A stretch of DNA of 58,916 bases from a virus. Below the pieces are notes generated by a model. That model saw only the letters and a program-made list of their open reading frames with translations, was not told the origin of the DNA and made no database searches. The translations under genes and the position numbers were made by a program. The stretch covers positions 1 to 58,916 of the IMG/VR virus record IMGVR_UViG_3300009285_006111, one strand, 5' to 3'. Below are positions 35,446 through 41,441 of the stretch, one piece after another. The first letter of the stretch is position 1. Every line of letters starts with the position of its first letter.

Positions 35446-36120
35446 ATGAACGACCCAATAAGACGAGACAACAGACTATTTAGCTGGATAGACACCTTCA
35501 AAGGCCTATTCGTAATCACTGCCATAGGGTTCAGTCTAGTTGTGGCTTTCCATAAACTAACTGAAATGGGCATAATCCCACCAATCCACATAATCATAGG
35601 GGAACCAACACCAATTCCTACCGATTCAACACCCCAGCCAACCTTACCCCCAACGCCACGGCCAAGCCCAACGCCACGGCCAAGCCCAACACCCCTACCA
35701 GCATTACCAGAAGGCGCACAGACTCTAATTGATGCAACTCGAACCAAAATCCAAGATAACCCCCTTATGGTAACGGGTAAACTAACGTTCTTTGATATAT
35801 GCCCAGCCACAGAGCTAGTAACAGGGTCCGCCGGCCAAATCTGCCTAGGACTATCACTATATGACACAAAAGTAACGCCCAGCGATGAAGAAGCCGACGC
35901 ATTCTTTGGCCCACTCAAGGAGCTACTCCAAGCCCTATCAGAACAAGGATGGTATGGCCGGCTGTATGTCTTTTTCATAGGCGAAAACATGGATAATCTC
36001 ATAGTACACGCACGCTCCCTATACATGAAGCCAGACGACCCGACTGTTTGGTACTCAGATATTCGCATCGCGGAACCTATAATTGCACCCAATTGGCTAC
36101 TAGGGCTTGACATTTCCTGA
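35446..36120 (+). CDS. Membrane-anchored protein with Pro/Thr/Ser stalk
   Basis: 224 residues. A charged N-terminus precedes one membrane helix (about 19-37, GLFVITAIGFSLVVAFH), a stalk of PTP repeats (about 54-85, with a duplicated PRPSPT unit) and an outer domain of about 135 residues (GKLTFFDICPAT, CLGLSLYDTK). Type II topology with an external domain is likely. Pro/Thr stalks like this are common in Chloroflexota surface proteins. Function unknown. Confidence 0.72.
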   Translation: MNDPIRRDNRLFSWIDTFKGLFVITAIGFSLVVAFHKLTEMGIIPPIHIIIGEPTPIPTDSTPQPTLPPTPRPSPTPRPSPTPLPALPEGAQTLIDATRTKIQDNPLMVTGKLTFFDICPATELVTGSAGQICLGLSLYDTKVTPSDEEADAFFGPLKELLQALSEQGWYGRLYVFFIGENMDNLIVHARSLYMKPDDPTVWYSDIRIAEPIIAPNWLLGLDIS

Positions 36121-36135
36121 AAAACATGCTACAAT
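36107..36135 (+). promoter_or_regulatory. Promoter upstream of the HNH gene
   Basis: Perfect TTGACA (36107-36112), 17-bp spacer and TACAAT (36130-36135), overlapping the end of the preceding gene. Confidence 0.7.
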
Positions 36136-36198
36136 ATCAGTAAGTTGAGCCGGTGAAACCCTTGGTACTTAGTTTACTGTTCGCAAACAAAGGGCAAA

Positions 36199-36510
36199 AT
36201 GAGCACATTTTACGAAATGGTATGGGATTTCTGGACACCAAAGGGTGCGGAAGGGCCTCCCTGTATTCTGAACTATGCCCCCGCCGTCACCCTCCATGAG
36301 ATCAAACCAAGGTCTACCTACCGTAATTGGCGGGATGACCCCCTGAATAGCGTTCCTGTCTGCCATGAATGCCATGAAAAGGTACAGGCAAATACCGGCG
36401 GCTGGGAGGGACGATTAGTAGAAGCAAGAACTATTCGTCTACAAGCTATTGAAGACTGGAAGGGAACGAGAGAGCTTTGGGATACCGAGAAAGAAGGAAT
36501 GGATGAGTAG
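36199..36510 (+). CDS. HNH endonuclease-like protein
   Basis: 103 residues with LHEIKPRS, then NSVPVCHECHEKV, matching the H-N-H core with one CxxC of the zinc knuckle. An upstream Cys may be the other zinc ligand. Possibly a free-standing homing or packaging-associated nuclease; the terminase is far away, so homing is more likely. Confidence 0.65.
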   Translation: MSTFYEMVWDFWTPKGAEGPPCILNYAPAVTLHEIKPRSTYRNWRDDPLNSVPVCHECHEKVQANTGGWEGRLVEARTIRLQAIEDWKGTRELWDTEKEGMDE

Positions 36511-37120
36511 AATTTTCTTTACCGCAGATCAACATTTCTTTCACACAAAAGCCAACCTATTAGCCAACCGTCCATTTGATACTCTAGACAAGATGAATAG
36601 CCATATGATTATGTGCTGGAATGCAGTAGTGCGACCAGACGATGCTATATACCACCTTGGAGACATATCATTTGGCAAGGCGGGAGAAACCATTGGTATA
36701 CTTAAGGGACTAAATGGAACCATATATCTAATACCCGGCAACCATGACCGATGGCTAGATCATTATGACAATGAACTGGGAAGCAAACTGAACTTTCTAC
36801 CTGACCTTACAAAAATGAACTTCAACCACACTAAAATATGGCTATGTCATTACCCACTTCGATGCTGGGAAGGAAACTTCAAGGGAGCCATGCATCTATA
36901 TGGACATACACATGGAGAGATCGAGAACCAGCGCCTACCTCGCTCAATGGACATAGGAGTAGATGCGGTCGGATACTACCCTCTGTATATTGGAGATGTG
37001 TGGGCTAAGCTAGATAAGGAACCTATTATCCCTGAAGAAGCCCGCATACGAGGCGAAGAAGATGCTAAGATATTAGCCGAAAGCTGGAAACTATGGGAGA
37101 AAAGGTGGACAAATGGCTAA
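36503..37120 (+). CDS. Calcineurin-like metallophosphoesterase
   Basis: 205 residues; the start is the ATG overlapping the preceding gene. Metal motifs in order: FFTADQHFFH, HLGDISFG, PGNHDRW, CHYPLR and YGHTHGE. This is the full set of a phage/bacterial phosphoesterase of the calcineurin superfamily. It may act on nucleotides or RNA ends; the substrate is not evident. Confidence 0.9.
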   Translation: MSRIFFTADQHFFHTKANLLANRPFDTLDKMNSHMIMCWNAVVRPDDAIYHLGDISFGKAGETIGILKGLNGTIYLIPGNHDRWLDHYDNELGSKLNFLPDLTKMNFNHTKIWLCHYPLRCWEGNFKGAMHLYGHTHGEIENQRLPRSMDIGVDAVGYYPLYIGDVWAKLDKEPIIPEEARIRGEEDAKILAESWKLWEKRWTNG

Positions 37121-37283
37121 TCTATTCAAGTGTAGCTCCGGGCGTAAGTATCGAATGAGATACTGCCCAAAGCACGGGGTATTCTCTCTATATGACTATC
37201 CCCATGACTGCGCAAACAGTACCTTACCTGTAATAGAACCCACGCCGGCTCGACCACTTGGCTGGAAGAAAGGAAGAAAGTAA
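37113..37283 (+). CDS. Small Cys/His protein, 56 aa
   Basis: FKCSSG, YCPKHG and HDCAN give three Cys and two His. TAATG overlap with the next gene supports it. Confidence 0.6.
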   Translation: MANLFKCSSGRKYRMRYCPKHGVFSLYDYPHDCANSTLPVIEPTPARPLGWKKGRK

Positions 37284-37393
37284 TGAACAGAAATTACCTA
37301 GACCTATGGACGTTCTTCAAACTCGTTGCTTTGTCTGCAGCAGTATCATTGGCTATAATGTTAGCTTTAGCCATATTCTTTCCGTGGGGATAA
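37283..37393 (+). CDS. 36-residue membrane peptide
   Basis: Charged start then one hydrophobic helix (FFKLVALSAAVSLAIMLALA). TAATG coupled to the gene before. Confidence 0.55.
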   Translation: MNRNYLDLWTFFKLVALSAAVSLAIMLALAIFFPWG

Positions 37394-37397
37394 TAAC

Positions 37398-37700
37398 ATG
37401 GGAGCTGGACCTAAGATTACTTGTCTAACCTGTGGATATACCATTCAAAGTATGAGTCATCATAACATGGAATGGTGTGGATGCAATGACGAACGCTATG
37501 CTATTGCTGTAGATGGAGGCGACATATATCTAAAGTTCACCCAAGGCGACCTGTCTAGCTACATGTATGCAGAAGAAGAGTATGCTGACTGGCCGGATGA
37601 AAACCCGCCGCGGGTCTCGAAAGGAAGCCTTCCTAATATGGGTGTAGACGGCAAAAGTGTAAAACTACTAGCAGGGCTAAAAGGAGTGCCCAAGAAATGA
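37398..37700 (+). CDS. DUF7695-like zinc protein
   Basis: 100 residues; ITCLTCGYTIQS, a His pair, WCGCND and IAVDGGDIYLK follow the CxxC / CxC / VDGGxxY pattern of a small phage zinc-ribbon family. Function unknown. Confidence 0.62.
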   Translation: MGAGPKITCLTCGYTIQSMSHHNMEWCGCNDERYAIAVDGGDIYLKFTQGDLSSYMYAEEEYADWPDENPPRVSKGSLPNMGVDGKSVKLLAGLKGVPKK

Positions 37701-37879
37701 ATATAAGTGAACAGCAAGAATTGATAGACATGATTTATGATAGACCTAAAGATGAAGTAGTAAAGAAAATAAATGTTCTGTACACTCGTATTGAAACCCT
37801 AGAAGCAGAAATTGAAAATCTAAAACAGACCATATATAATTCTACACTACGAAGAAAGGATTCACCATATGACCGATAA
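37697..37879 (+). CDS. Coiled-coil 60-aa protein
   Basis: Heptad-rich (VLYTRIETLEAEIENLKQTIY). ATGA overlap with the previous gene. Probably oligomeric; role unknown. Confidence 0.6.
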   Translation: MNISEQQELIDMIYDRPKDEVVKKINVLYTRIETLEAEIENLKQTIYNSTLRRKDSPYDR

Positions 37880-38081
37880 ACTAGAAATAGGTGAGATGTG
37901 GGGATTTGCCGATCAATGTGAAGCCACCGTTTACCCCATGACAGCAGAACTATACGACCGCTGGCATGGCACTTGGATGGCTACCCCGGCGGTCCAGTGG
38001 TTTATGAACTTTGGGGAAGGTTCAGAAGCAGACTGGCTAGATGCTCTAGGCGGGCCGGATGAAAATCTATCTAATAGGTAG
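37869..38081 (+). CDS. Uncharacterised 70-aa protein
   Basis: Acidic, Trp-rich (DRWHGTWMATPAVQWFMNFG). Overlaps both neighbours (11 and 23 bases). Confidence 0.58.
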   Translation: MTDKLEIGEMWGFADQCEATVYPMTAELYDRWHGTWMATPAVQWFMNFGEGSEADWLDALGGPDENLSNR

Positions 38082-38556
38082 CCTAAGAAACCCAAAAGTA
38101 CCAGAGTTAGCCAAGAACCTAAGACAACTAGAATTTGATGTGTTTGATGACTGGTATGCCGCCGGAGAACTAGCCGACGACGCCTGGAGAGACTATGAAA
38201 AAGCCCGGGGGCATAACTTTAGAGAAGCTCTAGAAGGGTACGCCGCCGACCATGTATTCAGATTTGACATGCGCCACCTAGACCAGTCAGACATAGGCAT
38301 CCTCCTATTACCCGCCGGAAAAAGTGGACACCTAGAACTAGGTTATCTCATTGGGCGCGGCTGTAAATGCTACATAGTCTATCCAGAAGAGCCAGAGCGG
38401 TTTGACGTGATGTATCTCATGGCAGATAAGGTATTTAATGGTGAAAAAGACTTGTTAGAATACCTAAGAAAACTGCCTCTTGACGCTTCAAGAAGCATAA
38501 ACGTTTCTTTCGTGGCCGCGGGCCACTCATCTCCACCCCTACTTGGAGGAGAGTAG
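38059..38556 (+). CDS. Nucleoside 2-deoxyribosyltransferase-like protein
   Basis: 165 residues. KIYLIGSLRNPKVPELA at the N-terminus, DMRHLDQSDIGILLLPAGK mid-protein and GHLELGYLIGRG place it in the nucleoside deoxyribosyltransferase / nucleotide N-hydrolase fold (DNPH1-like). Such phage enzymes salvage or strip nucleobases from deoxynucleotides. It is the last gene before the tRNA array. Confidence 0.78.
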   Translation: MKIYLIGSLRNPKVPELAKNLRQLEFDVFDDWYAAGELADDAWRDYEKARGHNFREALEGYAADHVFRFDMRHLDQSDIGILLLPAGKSGHLELGYLIGRGCKCYIVYPEEPERFDVMYLMADKVFNGEKDLLEYLRKLPLDASRSINVSFVAAGHSSPPLLGGE

Positions 38557-38563
38557 TTGCCTC

Positions 38564-38592
38564 TTGACAACCAATACAAAGTATGGTACTAT
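38564..38592 (+). promoter_or_regulatory. Promoter of the tRNA array
   Basis: Perfect TTGACA (38564-38569), 17-bp spacer and TACTAT (38587-38592; a TATAAT three bases further is also present). Transcription would enter the structured leader and the tRNAs. Confidence 0.72.
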
Positions 38593-38599
38593 AATAGTG

Positions 38600-38900
38600 T
38601 AGGTAGACAGCTACCTGCTAAACCCTTGCCGAAGCCGTGGGTCGCTCCACGGGCCTATATGGTTGAGCCTAGCCCTTAGCGGGGCAGGGTTCCCTGAGTA
38701 AACCGGGCCACCGGCGGGTGGCAGTACTCCGGGCGGCTGAACTGTCAACTTCGATGTGGGTGATGCCGGGGGTTACGCCAAAGCAGATTACCGAGGCAGC
38801 TCCTCCTCCGACAACCATGACAAGGCACTACTGTGACGCTCCAACGACTATTAGCTCGTGCGTGATGTGGGCCGGTGGGATTCCGGCCCTTGTCTTCCTA
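38600..38900 (+). ncRNA. Structured non-coding leader of the tRNA array
   Basis: No convincing gene in 300 nt. Helices readable by eye: AGGTAG/CTACCT (38601-38616), AACCCT-GCC with GGCAGGGTT (38621-38630 / 38683-38691) enclosing CCGTGG/CCACGG, and GGGCCGG/CCGGCCC (38869-38889). It is probably one or more folded RNAs, or a leader for array processing. Confidence 0.5.
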
Positions 38901-38903
38901 AAC

Positions 38904-38973
38904 GTTGGTGACAGGTATGGACCGGGCGGGTCTCCAAAACCTTGCCGAGGGGGTTCAATTCCCTCCACCTTCG
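38904..38973 (+). tRNA. tRNA-Trp(CCA), divergent
   Basis: Anticodon loop CTCCAAA, variable region of five, T-arm GGGGG-TTCAATT-CCCTC, G73 (Trp-like) followed by CCT. The acceptor GTTGGTG/CACCTTC has two mismatches and the D-arm is short, so it may be degenerate. Confidence 0.5.
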
Positions 38974-39017
38974 CCTCGCCCTTGGCCGGTTAAGGGCGGT
39001 AAACCCCGGCCTTATAC

Positions 39018-39090
39018 ACTCGGCTAACTCAATTGGCAGAGTACCAAGCTGTTAACTTGGGAGTTCGTGGTTCGAATCCACGGCTGAGTG
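39018..39090 (+). tRNA. tRNA-Asn(GUU)
   Basis: Acceptor ACTCGGC/GCTGAGT, D-stem ACTC/GAGT, anticodon stem CCAAG/CTTGG with loop CTGTTAA, T-arm CGTGG-TTCGAAT-CCACG, G73, CCT. Confidence 0.92.
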
Positions 39091-39095
39091 CCTAA

Positions 39096-39177
39096 CCACC
39101 CAATCTTGTTGCGATTCATTGTGGGTGGCTAATCGCAAGTCCCCCCCGTGTTAGACACCGGAATGACACGGTGGGGC
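39096..39177 (+). ncRNA. Inter-tRNA pseudoknot RNA, copy 1
   Basis: CCACCCA (39096-39102) pairs with TGGGTGG (39122-39128). The loop sequence TTGCGAT (39109-39115) pairs with downstream ATCGCAA (39132-39138), a perfect 7+7-bp H-type pseudoknot. A third stem follows (CCGTGT/ACACGG, extended by CCCC/GGGG). Copy 2 at 40897-40963 has the same layout with compensatory changes. Confidence 0.75.
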
Positions 39178-39181
39178 AAAT

Positions 39182-39255
39182 GGGCCTGTAGCTCCAATTG
39201 GGAGAGCGCCCCGCTTGCACCGGGGAGGTTGCGAGTCCGAATCTCGCGAGGTCCA
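39182..39255 (+). tRNA. tRNA-Ala(UGC)
   Basis: Acceptor GGGCCTG/GAGGTCC with a 7-66 mismatch, D-stem GCTC/GAGC, anticodon stem CCCCG/CGGGG with loop CTTGCAC, T-arm GCGAG-TCCGAAT-CTCGC, A73, CCT. Confidence 0.9.
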
Positions 39256-39257
39256 CC

Positions 39258-39330
39258 TGCGGATTGAGGCGCGCATCGAGTACCCTAACGGGGAAAGGAA
39301 AGTCCTCCGCCCGGGCCACGTTACGGCCCC
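39258..39330 (+). ncRNA. Inter-tRNA structured RNA
   Basis: GCGG/CCGC and GAGG/CCTC bracket a CCC-TAAC-GGG hairpin, and GGGCC/GGCCC (loop ACGTTAC) lies at the 3' side. It follows the CCT of tRNA-Ala. Fold is tentative. Confidence 0.4.
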
Positions 39331-39333
39331 AAT

Positions 39334-39410
39334 GTGCTCGTAGTCCAAACGGATACGACGCCGCGCTTCGAACGCGGAAATTGTCAGATCATACCTGACC
39401 GAGCACTCCA
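39334..39410 (+). tRNA. tRNA-Arg(UCG), A54/U58 T-loop
   Basis: Acceptor GTGCTCG/CGAGCAC, anticodon stem CCGCG/CGCGG with loop CTTCGAA, T-stem GTCAG/CTGAC with loop ATCATAC, T73 and encoded CCA. One base separates it from the next tRNA. Confidence 0.9.
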
Positions 39411-39411
39411 T

Positions 39412-39483
39412 CTTGCCGTAGTCGAGTAGACAAGACCCCGCCCTGCGAAGGCGGTAGCGGTGGTGCAAATCCACCCGGTAAGA
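39412..39483 (+). tRNA. tRNA-Arg(GCG)
   Basis: Acceptor CTTGCCG/CGGTAAG, anticodon stem CCGCC/GGCGG with loop CTGCGAA, T-stem GGTGG/CCACC with loop TGCAAAT (G55), A73, CCT. Confidence 0.88.
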
Positions 39484-39489
39484 CCTGAT

Positions 39490-39565
39490 GCCACCGGACC
39501 ACGTTAGGACGTGGACCATCCTTGTAAGATGGAATAAGCTGGTTCGAATCCAGTCGGCGGCTCCA
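39490..39565 (+). tRNA. tRNA-Thr(UGU)
   Basis: Acceptor GCCACCG/CGGCGGC with one A-C mismatch, D-stem CCAC/GTGG, anticodon stem CCATC/GATGG with loop CTTGTAA, T-loop TTCGAAT, T73, CCA; next tRNA one base on. Confidence 0.9.
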
Positions 39566-39566
39566 T

Positions 39567-39642
39567 GCTTTGGTAGCTCAGTTGGCAGAGCACCGCTTTC
39601 GTAAAGCGGGGGCCGCGGGATCGTAGCCCGCCCGAAGCTCCA
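39567..39642 (+). tRNA. tRNA-Thr(CGU), A54/U58 T-loop
   Basis: Acceptor GCTTTGG/CCGAAGC, D-stem GCTC/GAGC, anticodon stem CCGCT/AGCGG with loop TTCGTAA, T-stem GCGGG/CCCGC with loop ATCGTAG, T73, CCA; next tRNA one base on. Confidence 0.92.
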
Positions 39643-39643
39643 T

Positions 39644-39718
39644 GCCGGTGAAGTGTAGGCGGCGACACGCGAACTTGGTAAGTTCGAAAGTTGGGATCGT
39701 GCCCCAACACTGGCTCCA
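39644..39718 (+). tRNA. tRNA-Thr(GGU), A54/U58 T-loop
   Basis: Acceptor GCCGGTG/CACTGGC, D-stem GTGT/ACAC, anticodon stem CGAAC/GTTCG with loop TTGGTAA, T-stem TTGGG/CCCAA with loop ATCGTGC, T73, CCA; next tRNA one base on. Confidence 0.92.
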
Positions 39719-39719
39719 T

Positions 39720-39791
39720 GCGGGGGTAATTCAGTGGTAGAATGTCTCGTTGCCAACGAGAATGTCGCGGGTCCGAATCCCGCTCTCCGCT
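39720..39791 (+). tRNA. tRNA-Gly(GCC)
   Basis: Acceptor GCGGGGG/TCTCCGC (wobble pairs), D-stem ATTC/GAAT, anticodon stem TCTCG/CGAGA with loop TTGCCAA, T-arm GCGGG-TCCGAAT-CCCGC, T73, CCT. Confidence 0.92.
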
Positions 39792-39816
39792 CCTGTCTAT
39801 TATAAAGGAGTTACAA

Positions 39817-40017
39817 ATGAATATAGTGATACGTGTCGCTACTGATCCATTACTAACCGGCATCCTTACTACGGAAGCCAATGATCCGGGGGCAGATCAT
39901 GTAACCTACAACTTCTCAGATGAGGAGTTAAAAGCCATGCAATCAGAATATGCTCCCCCAGGATTTGCCAAAGCTATGCATGAATATCTAATTAGACATA
40001 GTTCTTATCTGAAATAG
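39817..40017 (+). CDS. Small protein inside the tRNA array, 66 aa
   Basis: AAAGGAG precedes the chosen ATG; upstream in-frame codons lie within tRNA-Gly. Sequence MNIVIRVATDPLL then a helical C-terminus. No domain recognised. Confidence 0.65.
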   Translation: MNIVIRVATDPLLTGILTTEANDPGADHVTYNFSDEELKAMQSEYAPPGFAKAMHEYLIRHSSYLK

Positions 40018-40023
40018 AAACGT

Positions 40024-40095
40024 GCTGGTGTAGTTCAGTGGTAGAACGTCAGTTTTCCAAACTGAATGTCGGGAGTTCGAATCTCCCCACCCGCT
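40024..40095 (+). tRNA. tRNA-Gly(UCC)
   Basis: Acceptor GCTGGTG/CACCCGC with one mismatch, D-stem GTTC/GAAC, anticodon stem TCAGT/ACTGA with loop TTTCCAA, T-arm GGGAG-TTCGAAT-CTCCC, T73, CCT. Confidence 0.9.
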
Positions 40096-40110
40096 CCTAG
40101 AAACTGGTAC

Positions 40111-40138
40111 TTGACAAGACCGAAAGATGTGGTAATAT
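40111..40138 (+). promoter_or_regulatory. Internal promoter of the tRNA array
   Basis: Perfect TTGACA (40111-40116), 16-bp spacer and TAATAT (40133-40138). It would start transcription just before the structured RNA at about 40154. Confidence 0.7.
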
Positions 40139-40153
40139 AAAGATAGTAGTAAA

Positions 40154-40242
40154 GCAACCCGGCGGAACTGAGAAGGATGCTCGTCAGCCAGCAAGCCAGT
40201 ATCGAGACCCGTAATTGCTGATAAGCGGGACGCCGGGCTGCA
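40154..40242 (+). ncRNA. Structured RNA with its own promoter
   Basis: Outer stem GCAACCCGGCG with CGCCGGGCTGC (11 positions, one mismatch). Inside, TCAGC/GCTGA and CCCG/CGGG interleave, giving an H-type pseudoknot. No ORF with a ribosome site. It sits between the internal promoter and tRNA-Gln(UUG). Confidence 0.55.
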
Positions 40243-40245
40243 CAT

Positions 40246-40320
40246 TCAATCGTAGGCTAATTGGCAGGCCACCGGGCTTTGAACCCGAGGATGTTGGTCC
40301 GAATCCAGCCGATTGAACCA
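40246..40320 (+). tRNA. tRNA-Gln(UUG)
   Basis: Acceptor TCAATCG/CGATTGA, D-stem GGCT/GGCC, anticodon loop CTTTGAA, T-arm GTTGG-TCCGAAT-CCAGC, A73, CCA; next tRNA one base on. Confidence 0.9.
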
Positions 40321-40321
40321 T

Positions 40322-40401
40322 GGGTCTTACGGCGGTGGACGCTACGCTGTCTGTAAAACAGTTGCCTTCGGGCGAGGGTAGTTCGACTCTACCAGGACCC
40401 A
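40322..40401 (+). tRNA. tRNA-Tyr(GUA)
   Basis: Acceptor GGGTCTT/AGGACCC, anticodon loop CTGTAAA, long variable arm with GCC-TTC-GGGC, T-arm GGTAG-TTCGACT-CTACC, A73, CCT. Confidence 0.9.
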
Positions 40402-40403
40402 CC

Positions 40404-40457
40404 TAGCGCGCCCACTCTAAACCAGGGTACCAAAGTGTGAGATTACCCGGCGCGCTT
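40404..40457 (+). ncRNA. Inter-tRNA structured RNA
   Basis: AGCGCGC at the 5' end pairs with GCGCGCT at the 3' end (7 bp). Inside, GGGTA/TACCC forms a stem whose loop carries AGTG, able to pair with upstream CACT. It follows the CCT of tRNA-Tyr. Confidence 0.5.
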
Positions 40458-40476
40458 TCATCGTCTGCTTTTTCAG

Positions 40477-40519
40477 CCTAATCTACTGGCCCATTGCTGC
40501 GAAAAGGGCCGAGCAGGCT
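40477..40519 (+). ncRNA. Small structured element before tRNA-Gln(CUG)
   Basis: AGCCT/AGGCT enclosing GGCCC/GGGCC; a short two-step hairpin. Confidence 0.35.
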
Positions 40520-40522
40520 CAT

Positions 40523-40594
40523 ACAGGACTAGGCGAACGGTAAGCCGCCGCTCTCTGAAAGCGTAGATTCCTCGTTCGAATCGGGGGTCCTGTA
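40523..40594 (+). tRNA. tRNA-Gln(CUG)
   Basis: Acceptor ACAGGAC/GTCCTGT, D-stem GGC/GCC, anticodon loop CTCTGAA, T-arm CCTCG-TTCGAAT-CGGGG, A73, CCT. Confidence 0.9.
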
Positions 40595-40596
40595 CC

Positions 40597-40690
40597 TGAC
40601 TGAGCATATGACAGGGAAAACCATAAGCCAGAGGGTAGTAGCGGAGACGGTTGCTACTATGTCGGAGTGACCTCTCTCCATGCTCAGTTA
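40597..40690 (+). ncRNA. Inter-tRNA structured RNA
   Basis: ACTGAGCA at the 5' side pairs with TGCTCAGT at the 3' side. Nested inside are AGAGG/CCTCT and TAGTAGC/GCTACTA. It follows the CCT of tRNA-Gln(CUG). Confidence 0.5.
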
Positions 40691-40695
40691 ACCAT

Positions 40696-40769
40696 GCTCT
40701 CGTAGCAAAAATGGATACCGCGCCGAGCTTCTAACTCGGAGACTGTAGGATCATACCCTACCGAGAGTA
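40696..40769 (+). tRNA. tRNA-Arg(UCU), A54/U58 T-loop
   Basis: Acceptor GCTCTCG/CGAGAGT (G-U first pair), weak D-stem, anticodon stem CCGAG/CTCGG with loop CTTCTAA, T-stem GTAGG/CCTAC with loop ATCATAC, A73, CCT. Reads AGA, a main Arg codon of the AT-rich island. Confidence 0.88.
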
Positions 40770-40772
40770 CCT

Positions 40773-40812
40773 AGTGGCCTCAACCTGTGTCACCACTTTA
40801 AAAACGGCACAG
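40773..40812 (+). ncRNA. Inter-tRNA pseudoknot (5+5 bp)
   Basis: AGTGG (40773-40777) pairs with CCACT (40793-40797). The loop CTGTG (40785-40789) pairs with downstream CACAG (40808-40812). It follows the CCT of tRNA-Arg(UCU). Confidence 0.5.
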
Positions 40813-40819
40813 CAATTAT

Positions 40820-40891
40820 CGGGGATAGGTGTAACGGTTGCATGCGCCCCTTGGAAGGGTGTGGTAGCAGGTTCGATCCCTGCATTCCCGA
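40820..40891 (+). tRNA. tRNA-Pro(UGG)
   Basis: Acceptor CGGGGAT/ATTCCCG, anticodon stem CGCCC/GGGTG with loop CTTGGAA, T-arm GCAGG-TTCGATC-CCTGC, A73, CCT. Confidence 0.9.
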
Positions 40892-40896
40892 CCTGA

Positions 40897-40963
40897 CCGC
40901 CCATTTTGTTGCTATCATCTTGGGCGGCTTATAGCAAGGCTCCGCCAACCTATAGGACGGCGG
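40897..40963 (+). ncRNA. Inter-tRNA pseudoknot RNA, copy 2
   Basis: CCGCCCA (40897-40903) pairs with TGGGCGG (40921-40927). The loop TTGCTAT (40909-40915) pairs with ATAGCAA (40931-40937). A third stem CTCCGCC/GGCGGGG follows. Layout matches copy 1 (39096-39177), and base changes in both helices are compensatory. Confidence 0.75.
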
Positions 40964-40970
40964 GGTACTC

Positions 40971-41057
40971 GGAGAGTCTAACATCGGCGTGTGTAGCACT
41001 CTTGAAAAGTGTAGTACGGTGAAACCCGTATTGAGAGTTCGACTCCCTCACTCTCCG
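40971..41057 (+). tRNA. tRNA-Ser(UGA)
   Basis: Acceptor GGAGAGT/ACTCTCC, anticodon loop CTTGAAA, long variable arm with TACGG/CCGTA, T-loop TTCGACT (one stem mismatch), G73, CCT. Confidence 0.88.
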
Positions 41058-41065
41058 CCTGACTC

Positions 41066-41210
41066 AAGATAGGTACCGCCCGCCCGAGGATTATAGATCG
41101 TATAGAAGGCAGGGGTTGTGTGCAAAGCCTATCAACGGGTCCCAAAATGGGTGAGCGACACTCTGGCCCATCGGGTCATCGTCTAAATGCAGGACGTGGG
41201 ACTTGTACAT
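41066..41210 (+). ncRNA. Inter-tRNA structured region
   Basis: GATAGG near 41069 pairs with CCTATC near 41127, and ATGGG pairs with CCCAT further on. No ribosome-binding site or convincing ORF; fold tentative. Confidence 0.35.
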
Positions 41211-41286
41211 GTTGCCAGTAGCCGAGTGGCTCAGGCGTCTGGCTGTGAACCAGATTACGGGAGTTCGATTCTCCTCTGGCACCCCA
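41211..41286 (+). tRNA. tRNA-His(GUG)
   Basis: An extra G at -1 opposite C73, acceptor TTGCCAG/CTGGCAC, anticodon stem TCTGG/CCAGA with loop CTGTGAA, T-arm GGGAG-TTCGATT-CTCCT, CCA; next tRNA one base on. G-1 with C73 is the His signature. Confidence 0.92.
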
Positions 41287-41287
41287 T

Positions 41288-41360
41288 GCAGCTCTAGCTC
41301 AAATGGTAGAGCATCCGCTTGAAGCGCGGAGTGTACCCGGATCGTTACCGGGGGGCTGCA
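41288..41360 (+). tRNA. tRNA-Phe(GAA), A54/U58 T-loop
   Basis: Acceptor GCAGCTC/GGGCTGC, D-stem GCTC/GAGC, anticodon stem TCCGC/GCGGA with loop TTGAAGC, T-stem CCCGG/CCGGG with loop ATCGTTA, A73, CCT. Confidence 0.92.
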
Positions 41361-41366
41361 CCTGAT

Positions 41367-41440
41367 GATCGCTTGGCCGAGTGGCTAGGCGGCAGTCTGC
41401 AAAACTGCATACGAGAGTTCAATTCTCTCAGCGATCTCCA
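41367..41440 (+). tRNA. tRNA-Cys(GCA)
   Basis: Acceptor GATCGCT/AGCGATC, anticodon stem GCAGT/ACTGC with loop CTGCAAA, T-arm GAGAG-TTCAATT-CTCTC, T73, CCA; next tRNA one base on. Confidence 0.92.
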
Positions 41441-41441
41441 T

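Noticed and set aside
38600-38973. tmRNA ending in a tRNA-like T-arm
   Set aside because: No tmRNA-like 5' end or resume codon tag; the 3' part fits a divergent tRNA-Trp better.
38718-38993. 91-codon ORF in the array leader
   Set aside because: No ribosome-binding site, runs into tRNA-Trp, and the sequence contains RNA helices instead.
39288-39330. GGAAAGTCC-like string suggesting RNase P RNA
   Set aside because: Only the short match exists; none of the other conserved RNase P segments are nearby.
39151-39756. Long minus-strand ORFs across the tRNA array
   Set aside because: They run antisense through several clear cloverleaves; tRNA pairing explains the open frames.
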